Shown piece after piece: positions 42,722 to 51,794 of a stretch of DNA of 64,000 nucleotides; position 1 is the stretch's first letter, and every line of letters begins with the position of its first letter. The notes below the pieces were generated by a model. The model did not search any database. It had not been told where the DNA came from and saw only the letters and a list, made by a program, of their open reading frames with translations. Both the position numbers and the translations under genes were made by a program. Origin of the DNA: Actinomycetota bacterium (GTDB lineage: Bacteria > Actinomycetota > Actinomycetes > Streptosporangiales > Streptosporangiaceae); the NCBI GenBank assembly GCA_003168255.1, contig PMSU01000031.1, positions 45,667 to 109,666 on the forward strand, read 5' to 3'.

Positions 42722-44215
42722 ATGAGACGTGCCGGCGGCATGATGCGGCTGTCTACCCGCGGAGTCACCAGGACGGCGGCCATAACGGCGGTCATGGCCG
42801 TGACCGGCGTGGTCGCGGCTGGATCCGCGCCCGCGAACGGGCAGCAGGTCGTCAAGCCGCGACTGGACTACACCTGCACGTTCTCCTCTGGCCTGCGGGA
42901 GACGGGCATGCAGGCAGGCGTGCAGGTCGCGGCGACCTTCCCCGAGGCCGGGACGGTCGGCCAGCCCATCGAGGCGACCGGGACAGGGCTCACGATGACT
43001 CTGCCGCATACCGCGATCGCCAGCCTGGCCAAGCTGCATGCGGTCACCATCGCCGCGGCTGCCCGGCTCAACACCAAGGTCGCGGAGAACGGTGCTTCAG
43101 CTAGCAACCCCTGGTCTGCCCTGACCACAGCGGTCACGCCCGTTCCTGCCGCCGGCAGCCTCGTGCTCAGTGCCTCCGGCGCGGTTTCACCGGTTACCGT
43201 GCACGCACCAGGGCAGGTCACCTTCACTGCCACCGACCTTTCGGTACTGCTCACGCCACGCACCGCCAGCGGCGCCGCCACCAGCCCGCCAAACCTGCTG
43301 CTGGACTGCAACCTGGACTCCGGCCAGCAGGCGACGCTGGCCACGGTGCCCGTCGCTATGCCGGCGAGCGGCCCGGCACCCCGGCAGCCGGGCGTATCCG
43401 GCCACGGTGCGCCCATCAGCATCGGGCATGTGCGGAACGCTGGAAAGGCCAACTGCCCGCCTTACCCGAAAAACGGATACGCGCTGAATAAGCATTTCAA
43501 GCTTCCGCCCTACCCGCCCGGTTCGACGATCATCTACCCGACCCCGCAGCAGGCATGTGCCTACATAGAGGGTTTTGCCGATGTAAGCAAGCTCGGCGAG
43601 GCGGCACTGATCGGACCCGGCCTCTCAAATCTTAGTAACGGCCTCCGAGTAGTAGAGAAGATGTACACGCACCCGACAAGCGTTTACCTCCAGGATAATA
43701 CAGCCGGCCAACTCTACTACAAGCCGTGTGCAACATGTAAGGCGATAAACGGCCTACCGCCGGCGCATGCCACGTTTCTGACGTTCGGCTTCATGCCAAC
43801 GACGGCAACTTTGCAAATCACAGAGGTTGGCACACTGAATATCGCGGCCGTAGCTCTCCACACCGAACTGACGTACACCCGGATCTGGTCCCTGGTGTCG
43901 ATCCGGGTTTCCAACGTCTTGGTCAACGGGGTCCCGCTGAACGTAGGCAGTGATTGCCACACCCAAACACCCTTCAAGCTCGTGCTCACCGGAAAGCCGC
44001 CATATGAGCTACAGACCGGTGGGGTGATAGCCGGAACCGCTACAATCCCGCCGTTCACCGGTTGCGGCGTCGGGGAGAACCTCGATCAGATATTCACGGC
44101 ATCTGTCTCGGGTCCGGGAAATTACACTCAGCTGACACAGGGAAACTTGTGCACCGTGACTGGAGCCGGCACCTACAAATGCCCGGCGAAACCGCCGAAG
44201 AAGGTCGTTCATTGA
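42722..44215 (+). CDS. Large secreted protein, DUF6801-like N-terminus plus cysteine module
   Basis: 497 residues with a signal peptide (TRTAAITAVMAVTGVVAAGS). The N-terminal mature part (LDYTCTFSSGL, VAATFPEAGTVGQPIEATGT, LLLDCNLDSGQQATLATVPV) resembles the actinobacterial DUF6801 group as I remember it. After a Pro/Lys-rich linker with YPKNGYALNKHFKLPPYPPG, a second part contains LNVGSDCHTQTP and TGGVIAGTATIPPFTGC, like the gene at 41538. The DNA from about 43560 on is visibly less GC-rich than the first half, suggesting a composite origin. It ends 57 bp before mceG on the same strand, so it may be read with the mce operon. Confidence 0.7.
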   Translation: MRRAGGMMRLSTRGVTRTAAITAVMAVTGVVAAGSAPANGQQVVKPRLDYTCTFSSGLRETGMQAGVQVAATFPEAGTVGQPIEATGTGLTMTLPHTAIASLAKLHAVTIAAAARLNTKVAENGASASNPWSALTTAVTPVPAAGSLVLSASGAVSPVTVHAPGQVTFTATDLSVLLTPRTASGAATSPPNLLLDCNLDSGQQATLATVPVAMPASGPAPRQPGVSGHGAPISIGHVRNAGKANCPPYPKNGYALNKHFKLPPYPPGSTIIYPTPQQACAYIEGFADVSKLGEAALIGPGLSNLSNGLRVVEKMYTHPTSVYLQDNTAGQLYYKPCATCKAINGLPPAHATFLTFGFMPTTATLQITEVGTLNIAAVALHTELTYTRIWSLVSIRVSNVLVNGVPLNVGSDCHTQTPFKLVLTGKPPYELQTGGVIAGTATIPPFTGCGVGENLDQIFTASVSGPGNYTQLTQGNLCTVTGAGTYKCPAKPPKKVVH

Positions 44216-44272
44216 CCGGGCATCGGGCAGGATGTGGGATCGTTACCCCAGCTAGCGACACCGGGAGGTGGG

Positions 44273-45433
44273 ATGGGGATTGAAGTGGTCGTCGAGGGGC
44301 TGACGAAGTCCTTCGGCCGCCGGACCGTGTGGCGGGACGTCACGCTGTCGCTGCCCCCCGGCGAGGTGTCAGTGATGCTCGGCCCGTCCGGCACCGGCAA
44401 GACGGTGTTCCTCAAGACGCTCATCGGCCTGCTCAAGCCCGACCGCGGCTCGGTGATGATCGAGGGCGTGGACACCGCGCACTGCTCCGAGCGCCAGCTT
44501 TACCAAGTCCGGAAGCGGTTTGGCGTCCTGTTCCAGGACGGCGCGCTGTTTGGCTCGATGAACCTGTTCGACAACATCGCCTTCCCGCTGCGCGAGCACA
44601 CCAAGAAGACCGAGGCCGATATCCGCAGCATCGTCGGCGAGAAAATGGAGATGGTCGGGCTGACCGGGGAGGAACGCAAGGTTCCCGGTGAGATCTCCGG
44701 CGGGATGCGCAAGCGGGCCGGGCTGGCCCGCGCCCTGGTGCTCGACCCGCAGATCATCCTGTGCGACGAGCCGGACTCCGGTCTCGACCCGGTACGCACC
44801 GCCTACCTGTCGCAGCTCCTGATCGACCTGAACGCGCAGATCGACGCCACCATCCTGATCGTCACCCACAACATCCAGGTGGCCCGCACGGTGCCGGACA
44901 ACATGGGCATGCTGTTCCGCGGCGACCTGGTGATGTTTGGCCCGCGCGAGGTGCTGCTGACCAGCGAAATGCCGGCCGTCGCGCAGTTCCTCGATGGCCG
45001 CAGGATCGGCCCGATCGGCATGTCCGAGGAGAAGGACCAGGCCACGATCGCGATGGAGCAGGCGCACATGGATGCCGGCCATCACGACGGCGGGGCCGGG
45101 GCCGACCAGCGGGTGGTCGTGCCGCAGCTCGAACCGACCCCGGGAATGCCGGTACGGCAGGCCGTGCAGCGCAGGAAAGACCGGGTGATGAGCATCCTGC
45201 ACACCCTGCCGCCCGGCGCTCAGCAGGCCATCCTGGCCAGCATGAACTCCGGCGACCGTGACCGCTACCGGATGCACTCGGCACCCGTTGAGCCGGCTAG
45301 CCCCACGGCAGCGGGGCCAGGGCCAACGGGGCCAACGGGGCCGGAGTCGGTTATCAAGCAGACTCGTCCGATGCGCCCGCCGTGGCCGCCCGCCGCGCCG
45401 CCTGCTGAGCCAGGCAGCGGAGGCCAAGGATGA
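44273..45433 (+). CDS. mceG: MceG/Mkl-type ABC ATPase of the Mce transporter
   Basis: The ATG at 44273 follows GGGAGGTGGG; 386 residues. ABC motifs: Walker A GPSGTGKT (37-44), a Q-loop in VLFQDGALFGSMNL, the signature SGGMRKRAG (142-150), Walker B IILCDEPDSGLDP (161-173) and the His in VTHNIQ. An extension of about 140 residues beyond the ATPase core holds the region typical of Mkl proteins plus a Pro/Gly-rich tail. It powers lipid import by the YrbE/Mce complex. In mycobacteria mceG lies apart from the mce operons; here it leads the operon and overlaps yrbEA by ATGA. Confidence 0.93.
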   Translation: MGIEVVVEGLTKSFGRRTVWRDVTLSLPPGEVSVMLGPSGTGKTVFLKTLIGLLKPDRGSVMIEGVDTAHCSERQLYQVRKRFGVLFQDGALFGSMNLFDNIAFPLREHTKKTEADIRSIVGEKMEMVGLTGEERKVPGEISGGMRKRAGLARALVLDPQIILCDEPDSGLDPVRTAYLSQLLIDLNAQIDATILIVTHNIQVARTVPDNMGMLFRGDLVMFGPREVLLTSEMPAVAQFLDGRRIGPIGMSEEKDQATIAMEQAHMDAGHHDGGAGADQRVVVPQLEPTPGMPVRQAVQRRKDRVMSILHTLPPGAQQAILASMNSGDRDRYRMHSAPVEPASPTAAGPGPTGPTGPESVIKQTRPMRPPWPPAAPPAEPGSGGQG

Positions 45434-46269
45434 CCGCTCAGGAGCCCGTGGTCCCAGGCCTCGGGGTCAAGCGGCAGAAGGAGAAACCGCCGCGGCAGCC
45501 GGTCCCCGGGCTCGGCGCGCTGCGCCAGACGGGCGCGCTGTTCGCGCTCTCCGCGAGCGTGATCCGGCTGACGTTCAAGCGGCCGTTCCAGACCCGCGAA
45601 CTCATCGAGCAGTTCTGGTTCATCGCCAGCGTGACGATCCTGCCGTCGGCCCTCGTGTCCATCCCGTTCGGCGCGGTGATCGCGCTACAGCTCGGCTCGC
45701 TCACCCAGCAGCTCGGCGCCGAGTCCTTCACCGGCGCGGCCAGCGTGCTGGCTGTCGTCCAGCAGGCAAGCCCGCTGATCGTCGCGCTGCTGATCGCCGG
45801 CGCGGGCGGCGCGGCGATCTGCGCGGACATCGGCGCCCGTACGATCCGTGAGGAAATGGACGCCATGCGGGTGATGGGCGTCTCGCCCATCCAGCGGCTG
45901 ATCGTGCCGCGGGTGCTCGCAACCATGATGGTGGCGCTCCTGCTCAACGGCCTGGTGTCGGTAGTCGGCGTGCTCGGCGGCTACTTCTTCAACGTGTTCC
46001 TCCAGCACGGCACCCCCGGCGCCTACCTGTCCAGCTTCTCCGCCCTGGCCCAGCTTCCTGACCTGTACATCGGCGAGATCAAAGCGCTGATATTCGGCTT
46101 CATCGCCGGGGTGATCGCCGCGCACCGTGGCCTGAACCCGAAGCCAGGGCCTAAGGGCGTCGGTGAGGCGGTCAACCAGGCCGTGGTTATCACGTTCCTG
46201 CTGCTGTTCTTCGTGAACCTCGTGCTCACCGGTATCTACCTCCAGCTCGTCCCGCCGAAGGGGGCCTAG
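45430..46269 (+). CDS. yrbEA: YrbE/MlaE-type permease A of the Mce transporter
   Basis: 279 residues with a Pro/Lys-rich cytoplasmic N-terminus and five to six membrane helices. The MlaE coupling-helix motif is intact: REEMDAMRVMGVSPIQRLIV, preceded by GAGGAAICADIGARTIR. It pairs with YrbEB to form the inner-membrane channel to which MceG docks. The start overlaps the mceG stop, and the next gene starts directly after its stop. Confidence 0.94.
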   Translation: MTAQEPVVPGLGVKRQKEKPPRQPVPGLGALRQTGALFALSASVIRLTFKRPFQTRELIEQFWFIASVTILPSALVSIPFGAVIALQLGSLTQQLGAESFTGAASVLAVVQQASPLIVALLIAGAGGAAICADIGARTIREEMDAMRVMGVSPIQRLIVPRVLATMMVALLLNGLVSVVGVLGGYFFNVFLQHGTPGAYLSSFSALAQLPDLYIGEIKALIFGFIAGVIAAHRGLNPKPGPKGVGEAVNQAVVITFLLLFFVNLVLTGIYLQLVPPKGA

Positions 46270-47154
46270 ATGGGCTTGCTAACCAGCGAGCGCTCGAAGC
46301 CGCCTGCCGTCGGCCCGGACCGGTGGCCGGCCAGGCTGAACGCGACCGCGGACCGCTCGCTGTCATGGCTCGACATGCTGGGCGACCAACTGCTGTTCTA
46401 CATCCGCGCGCTGCTATGGATCCCGCGGGCGCTCAGGCGCTACTTCAAGGAAGTGCTCAGGCTGCTCGCCGAGGTGAGCTTTGGCAGCGGCGCGCTCGGG
46501 CTGATCGGCGGCACGGTCGGCGTGATGATCGGCATGACGCTGTTCACCGGCACGGTCGTCGGCCTACAGGGCTACGCCGCGCTGAACCAGATCGGCGCGG
46601 CCGCGTTCACCGGGTTCATCTCTGCCTACTTCAACACCAGGGAGATCGCGCCGCTGGTGGCCGGCCTGGCGCTTTCCGCCACGGTCGGCGCCGGGTTCAC
46701 GGCGCAGCTCGGCTCCATGCGCATCAACGAGGAGATCGATGCGCTGGAAAGCATGGGAATACCGAGCCTGCCTTACCTGGTGACCACCCGGATCATCGCC
46801 GGCTGGATCGCCATCGTTCCGCTGTACGCCATCGGCCTGGTGACTTCCTATGTTTCCTCCCGCGAGGTCACGATCCTGTTCAACGGGCAGTCGTCTGGCA
46901 CCTACGACCATTACTTCGGCCTGTTCCTCTCGCCGGTGGACGTGCTGTGGTCGTTCGTGAAGGTGCTGATATTCAGCACGATGGTGATCCTCATCCACTG
47001 TTACTACGGCTACCGGGCCAAGGGCGGCCCGGCCGGGGTCGGCGTGGCGGTCGGCCGTGCGGTGCGCGCCGCGATCGTGGTGATCAACATCGTTGACTTC
47101 TTCATGAGCCTGGCCATCTGGGGCGCGACGACGACCGTGCGGGTGGCCGGATGA
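46270..47154 (+). CDS. yrbEB: YrbE/MlaE-type permease B of the Mce transporter
   Basis: 294 residues. The ATG immediately follows the yrbEA TAG. Motifs: GGTVGVMIGMTLFTGTVVGL, SATVGAGFTAQLGSMRINEE and the coupling motif NEEIDALESMGIPSLPYLVT. The C-terminus has KGGPAGVGVAVGRAVR. Five to six membrane helices. Second half of the Mce permease pair. Confidence 0.94.
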   Translation: MGLLTSERSKPPAVGPDRWPARLNATADRSLSWLDMLGDQLLFYIRALLWIPRALRRYFKEVLRLLAEVSFGSGALGLIGGTVGVMIGMTLFTGTVVGLQGYAALNQIGAAAFTGFISAYFNTREIAPLVAGLALSATVGAGFTAQLGSMRINEEIDALESMGIPSLPYLVTTRIIAGWIAIVPLYAIGLVTSYVSSREVTILFNGQSSGTYDHYFGLFLSPVDVLWSFVKVLIFSTMVILIHCYYGYRAKGGPAGVGVAVGRAVRAAIVVINIVDFFMSLAIWGATTTVRVAG

Positions 47155-47164
47155 GGACGCCGCG

Positions 47165-48466
47165 ATGAACTCCGAACGCGGGGTCAAGACCAGGGGGCGG
47201 CTTACCGGCGTCGTGTTCCTGGTCCTGCTCGGCCTGATGATCTGGCTGTCGCTGGCGCTGTACAACAAGCAGTTCAGCACGGTGGCCATGGTGACCCTGC
47301 GTACCGACAGCGTGGGGAACGAACTGCACGAGGGCGCGCAGGTGCTGGTCCGCGGCGTGCAGGTCGGCGAGGTGCGCTCGATCACGGCCAACGGCACCGG
47401 CGCGACGCTGATGCTCGCCATCCAGCCCAACATGGTGAACGAACTGCCGGCCAACGTGACCGCCGAGATGGTGCCCACCACCCTGTTCGGCGAGCGGTAT
47501 GTGGACCTGATCCTGCCGCGCAGCCCGGTGTCACAGCGGCTCGACAACGGCAGCGTCATCAGGCAGGACTCCTCAAAGGACGCGGTCGAGGTCGAGCAGG
47601 TGCTGAACAACCTGCTGCCGGAACTCACCGCCGTGCAGCCGCAGAACCTGTCCATCACCCTCACCGCCATCGCTCAGGCGCTACAGGGCAGGGGCGGCGA
47701 GCTCGGCCACACCCTGGTGCAGCTCAACACCTACCTGCACAAGCTGAACCCGGACCTGCCGGCCCTGGACGCCGACATCAGCGAGCTAGTGCAGGTAACC
47801 AAGACCTACAGCCAGGCGGCACCGGACATCGTGCAGGCGCTGAACGACTTCGCCTTCACCAGCCAGACGATCACGGCGGAGCAGGACAACCTGAGCGAGC
47901 TGTACACCACGCTGACCCAGTCGGCGCAGAGCCTCGACTCTTTCCTCAACCAGAACTCCGGCAACATCATCGGCCTGTCCACGAACGGCCTGCCCAGCCT
48001 GCGGATCCTGGAGCGGTACGCGCCCGAGTTTCCCTGCACGCTCAAGGATCTGGTCAAGTTCGAGCCGGCCATCAACAAGGTGCTCGGCGCGGGCACCGAC
48101 CAGCCTGGCCTGCACGTGCACGCGGACGTGGTCGAGCCGCTCAGCAATTCATCTGCACCGGTCGGCAACTACGTACCCGACAAGGACACGCCGGTTTACG
48201 GCGACAACTTGGGCCCGCACTGCTACCCGGTGCCGTTCTCCGGCATCGCGCTCAACGACGGGGCAACCCAGCCGACAAGCTATGCGGCGGTCGAGGCTTC
48301 TTCGGCCAAGAGCGACGACCTCAGCCTGGCGAACTCACCGCAGGAAAACGAGTTCATCAATGAGCTGTCGGCACCTGCCCTCGGCGTGACGCCTAGCTCC
48401 CTGCCCAGCTGGAGCAGCGTGCTCGTCGGCCCGCTCTACCGCGGGCAGGAGGTGCGGGTCAGATGA
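47165..48466 (+). CDS. mceA: MceA
   Basis: 433 residues: one N-terminal membrane anchor (GVVFLVLLGLMIWLSLALYN), an MCE domain (about 38-115: VGNELHEGAQVLVRGVQVGE and TLFGERYVDLILP), and a long helical region with heptad-like Leu/Ile (about 130-300) that forms the lipid-conducting needle in Mce complexes. A Cys-containing C-terminal domain follows (FPCTLKDLVKF, GPHCYPVPFSG). Ten bases after yrbEB and overlapping mceB by ATGA. Confidence 0.93.
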   Translation: MNSERGVKTRGRLTGVVFLVLLGLMIWLSLALYNKQFSTVAMVTLRTDSVGNELHEGAQVLVRGVQVGEVRSITANGTGATLMLAIQPNMVNELPANVTAEMVPTTLFGERYVDLILPRSPVSQRLDNGSVIRQDSSKDAVEVEQVLNNLLPELTAVQPQNLSITLTAIAQALQGRGGELGHTLVQLNTYLHKLNPDLPALDADISELVQVTKTYSQAAPDIVQALNDFAFTSQTITAEQDNLSELYTTLTQSAQSLDSFLNQNSGNIIGLSTNGLPSLRILERYAPEFPCTLKDLVKFEPAINKVLGAGTDQPGLHVHADVVEPLSNSSAPVGNYVPDKDTPVYGDNLGPHCYPVPFSGIALNDGATQPTSYAAVEASSAKSDDLSLANSPQENEFINELSAPALGVTPSSLPSWSSVLVGPLYRGQEVRVR

Positions 48467-49518
48467 GCCCGGCGACCGATTCGCACGTCAAGCGGAAGAG
48501 CCTCGCGGGACCGCTGATCAAGTCGATCATCTTCATCCTGGTGACCGCGATCGCCACCGCGATCCTCGGCCTGTCCATCGCGAATACCGCGGTGACCAAC
48601 TCGGTCAGCTACAACGCCATGTTCACTGATGTCACCGGCCTGACCGTAGGTTCCGACGTGGACATCGCCGGGGTGCGGGTGGGCCAGGTGAACCAGATCA
48701 GCGTGGTGGACCGCAATCTCGCACTGGTGGGTTTCTCCGTCCAGCGCAGCCGGCCGCTGCCCGTCTCGGTGACCGCCACGATCTTGTACCTCAACCTGGT
48801 CGGGCAGCGCTACATCGAGCTTGCCCAGGGCGCGGGCCCGGTGGACCAGACGCTCAGGGCAGACTCGACCATTCCGCTGAGCCACACCACGCCCGCCCTT
48901 GACCTGACCGAGCTCTTCGACGGCTTCCAGCCGCTTTTCCAAGCGCTGTCACCCAGCGACGTCAACCAGCTCTCCGGCGAGATCGTCCAGGTGCTCCAGG
49001 GCGAGGGCGGAACCATGCAGAGCCTGGTCGCCAACATCGGGTCGCTCACCACCACCGTGGCGGCCAAGGACGAGGTGATCGATGAGGTCATCGGCAACCT
49101 GAACTCGGTGCTGCACACGGTCAACTCCCGCGGCAGCGCGCTGTCCGACCTGGTCACCACGGTGCAGGAGCTGGTCTCCGGGCTCGCGGCCGACCGGCAG
49201 CCCATCGGCAGCGCTATCAGCGCCATCTCCCAGCTAACCACCGCAACGGCCGGCCTGCTACAGGTCGGCAGGGCCCCGCTGAAGCAGGACATCATCCAGC
49301 TCGGCAGGCTGTCGAGCAACCTGGCGGCGTCCACGCCGACGCTCAACACGTTCCTGCACAACCTGCCGATCAAGATGACCGATATCGCGCGGCTGGCCTC
49401 GTACGGCTCCTGGCTCAACTTCTACATGTGCGACGCCACGCTGACCGGGGCCAAGTCGTCGTATGGCGGCGCGCCGCCGACCGGGATCGGGATCACGGCA
49501 GCGAGGTGCAAGGGATGA
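48463..49518 (+). CDS. mceB: MceB
   Basis: 351 residues. Membrane anchor SIIFILVTAIATAILGLSIA; MCE domain with FTDVTGLTVGSDVDIAGVRV and LNLVGQRYIELAQG; helical domain to about 320; C-terminal motif YGSWLNFYMCDATL, usual for MceB. It overlaps mceA at the start and mceC at the end by 4 bp each. Confidence 0.93.
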   Translation: MSPATDSHVKRKSLAGPLIKSIIFILVTAIATAILGLSIANTAVTNSVSYNAMFTDVTGLTVGSDVDIAGVRVGQVNQISVVDRNLALVGFSVQRSRPLPVSVTATILYLNLVGQRYIELAQGAGPVDQTLRADSTIPLSHTTPALDLTELFDGFQPLFQALSPSDVNQLSGEIVQVLQGEGGTMQSLVANIGSLTTTVAAKDEVIDEVIGNLNSVLHTVNSRGSALSDLVTTVQELVSGLAADRQPIGSAISAISQLTTATAGLLQVGRAPLKQDIIQLGRLSSNLAASTPTLNTFLHNLPIKMTDIARLASYGSWLNFYMCDATLTGAKSSYGGAPPTGIGITAARCKG

Positions 49519-50525
49519 AGTCGATCTCCGAGCGCAACCCGGTCGCCGTCGGGCTAATCGGCCTCACCATCCTGATCCTGATCGGGCTGCTCACGTTCTA
49601 CTCCGGTGACCTGCCCATCATCGGCGGCGGTACCACCTATACCGCCCTGTTCACCGAGGACGCCGGCCTCACGCCGGGCAACGAGGTGCGGGTCGCTGGC
49701 GTCACGGTCGGGAAGGTCACCGGCCTCGCGCTGGACGGCAACCGGGTCAAGGTCTCGTTCAAGGTCAAGGGCGCCTGGGTCGGGAACGCGAGCACCGTGC
49801 AGATCAAGATCAAGACCCTGCTCGGCGACAAGTACCTGGCGCTCGACCCGCTCGGCACCGGCACGCAGAACCCCGGGCAGACGATCCCGGCCAGCCGGAC
49901 GACGTCACCGTTCGACGTCACGCAGGCCTTCCAGCAGCTGGGCCAGACGATCGGGCAGCTCAACACGACGCAGCTCGCGCAGAGCCTGGAGGCGATCTCA
50001 ACCGCGTTCAGCAACACGCCGCCGTATGTGCACAAGGCGCTGACCGGACTTTCCGCCCTGTCGCAGACGATCTCCTCCCAGGACACCCAGCTGGCCAAGC
50101 TGTTCGCCGGCACCAACCAGATCACCGCCAGCCTGTCGGCCGAGGACAGCCACTTCCAGCAACTGCTCGGCGACGGCAACCTGCTGCTCGCCGAGCTCAG
50201 GGAGCGCCAGCAGGCGATCAGCTCGCTGCTGACCGGGACGCAGTCCCTGGCCACTCAGCTCTCCGGCCTGGTCAACGACGACAACGCGCAGCTCACCCCC
50301 ACGCTGCGATCGCTGGACCAGGTCACCACCGTGCTGGAGGAGAACCAGGCAAACCTCACCAAGGCGCTGTCCCTGGCCGGGCCCTACTACCGGCTGCTCG
50401 GCAACTCGCTGGGCAACGGCCGCTGGTTCGACGTCTACCTGTGCGGTCTGATACCGAAGGCGTACGCGCCGAAAGAGGTTCCCGCGACCGGATGCGAGCC
50501 GCCGAAGCCGGGAGGCGGTAGCTGA
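49515..50525 (+). CDS. mceC: MceC
   Basis: The ATG at 49515 overlaps the mceB TGA; a longer frame from 49428 lies inside mceB and is rejected. 336 residues. Anchor VGLIGLTILILIGLLTFYSG; MCE domain (FTEDAGLTPGNEVRVAGVTV, TLLGDKYLALDPLG); helical domain; C-terminus GRWFDVYLCGLIPK, typical of MceC. Followed by mceD with a TGATG overlap. Confidence 0.93.
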   Translation: MKSISERNPVAVGLIGLTILILIGLLTFYSGDLPIIGGGTTYTALFTEDAGLTPGNEVRVAGVTVGKVTGLALDGNRVKVSFKVKGAWVGNASTVQIKIKTLLGDKYLALDPLGTGTQNPGQTIPASRTTSPFDVTQAFQQLGQTIGQLNTTQLAQSLEAISTAFSNTPPYVHKALTGLSALSQTISSQDTQLAKLFAGTNQITASLSAEDSHFQQLLGDGNLLLAELRERQQAISSLLTGTQSLATQLSGLVNDDNAQLTPTLRSLDQVTTVLEENQANLTKALSLAGPYYRLLGNSLGNGRWFDVYLCGLIPKAYAPKEVPATGCEPPKPGGGS

Positions 50526-51790
50526 TGCCAGGAAACCTTCGCCAGCGGCTGACTCCGGCGACCACCCGGGCCAGGATCACCGCGCTTGCCGCGATAGCTG
50601 TCGTCATCGCGCTGGTCTCGGCTGGGCTCGTGCTGACCTCGGGCCCCTCGGCCACGCAGGTCACCGCGTACTTCTCCGAGGGCATCGGCGTATACGCCGG
50701 GTCCACCGTCCGGATACTCGGCGTCGAGGTCGGCACCATCGACTCCGTGCAGCCAGAGGGTACGCAGGTCAAGGTCACCATGACGGTCAACGGCGGCGTG
50801 AAGGTACCCGCCAAGGCCGACGCCGTGGTGGTCGCGGCGAGCGTGGTCTCCGACCGCTACATCCAGCTCCTGCCCGCCTACACCGGCGGCGCGCAGCTCG
50901 CTAGCGGCGCGGTGATCCCGGAGAGCCGCACGGCCGTCCCGGTGGAGGTCGACCAGCTCTACGCCAGCCTCGCCAAGCTCGCCAACGACCTCGGCCCGAA
51001 CGGCGTCAACAAGCACGGGGCACTGTCGGACGTGATCAACACGGGTGCGGCCAACCTGGCCGGAAACGGCGCGGACTTCAACAATATGATCACCCAGCTG
51101 GGCCAGGCGACCCGGACCCTGTCCGGCTCACGGGGCAACTTCTTCGCCACGATCAACAACCTACAGAAGTTCACCACCATGCTGAAGGACAACGACAGCC
51201 AGGTGCGGCTGGCCCAGCAGCAGCTCGCGGACGTGTTCACGTTCCTGGCCGGCGACAAGCAGGAGCTTGCCGGGGCGCTGAACGAGCTGGCCACCGCGCT
51301 CGGTCAGGTGAAGTACTTCATCGCCGACAACCGGAGCCTGATCAAGTCCAACGTGACCAAGCTGGCGTCGATCACGAAGATCCTGGTCACCGAGCGGGCC
51401 TCGCTGGCGGAGGCGGTCGACGACGCGCCGCTCGCGGTGGACAACGTGCTCGGTGCCTACGACCCGGTGACGCGTACTTTGGACGGCCGCGGCGACCTGC
51501 GGGAGCTGGAAGTGACCAGCGGGTCTTCGGCCCAGAGCGCCCCGGCGACCCCGACCCCGACCCCGGCCACCGGATCCTCGTCGGGTAACCCGTTCTGTGC
51601 GACAGCCAGTTCCGCGAGCGGCAGCTCGAGGTCGCCGCTGGGCACGCTCTGCGACCAGGAGCAGTCGGCGGGCGCCGGGGTACTCGTCCCGCTGTCGCCG
51701 CAGCAGCAGGCCGCGCTGCCGCCGCTGCCGCTGCCTGCCGTCGGCTCGGTGTACGGGTCGGCTGGCACCGTTCGGAATAATGGGGGGTGA
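50525..51790 (+). CDS. mceD: MceD
   Basis: 421 residues. Anchor ALAAIAVVIALVSAGLVLTS; MCE domain with FSEGIGVYAGSTVRILGVEV and VVSDRYIQLLPAY; helical part to about 310; then a disordered Thr/Pro/Ser/Ala tail with a Cys pair (NPFCATAS, LGTLCDQEQS). The long low-complexity C-terminus is also typical of MceD. Its stop is four bases before mceE. Confidence 0.92.
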   Translation: MPGNLRQRLTPATTRARITALAAIAVVIALVSAGLVLTSGPSATQVTAYFSEGIGVYAGSTVRILGVEVGTIDSVQPEGTQVKVTMTVNGGVKVPAKADAVVVAASVVSDRYIQLLPAYTGGAQLASGAVIPESRTAVPVEVDQLYASLAKLANDLGPNGVNKHGALSDVINTGAANLAGNGADFNNMITQLGQATRTLSGSRGNFFATINNLQKFTTMLKDNDSQVRLAQQQLADVFTFLAGDKQELAGALNELATALGQVKYFIADNRSLIKSNVTKLASITKILVTERASLAEAVDDAPLAVDNVLGAYDPVTRTLDGRGDLRELEVTSGSSAQSAPATPTPTPATGSSSGNPFCATASSASGSSRSPLGTLCDQEQSAGAGVLVPLSPQQQAALPPLPLPAVGSVYGSAGTVRNNGG

Positions 51791-51794
51791 CGGA

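Noticed and set aside
49428..49514. Longer N-terminus for MceC
   Set aside because: It lies inside mceB in another frame; the ATGA overlap at 49515 and the membrane anchor directly after it fix the start.
51597..51794. Longer N-terminus for MceE
   Set aside because: It overlaps mceD and would bury the lipoprotein signal sequence that starts at 51795.
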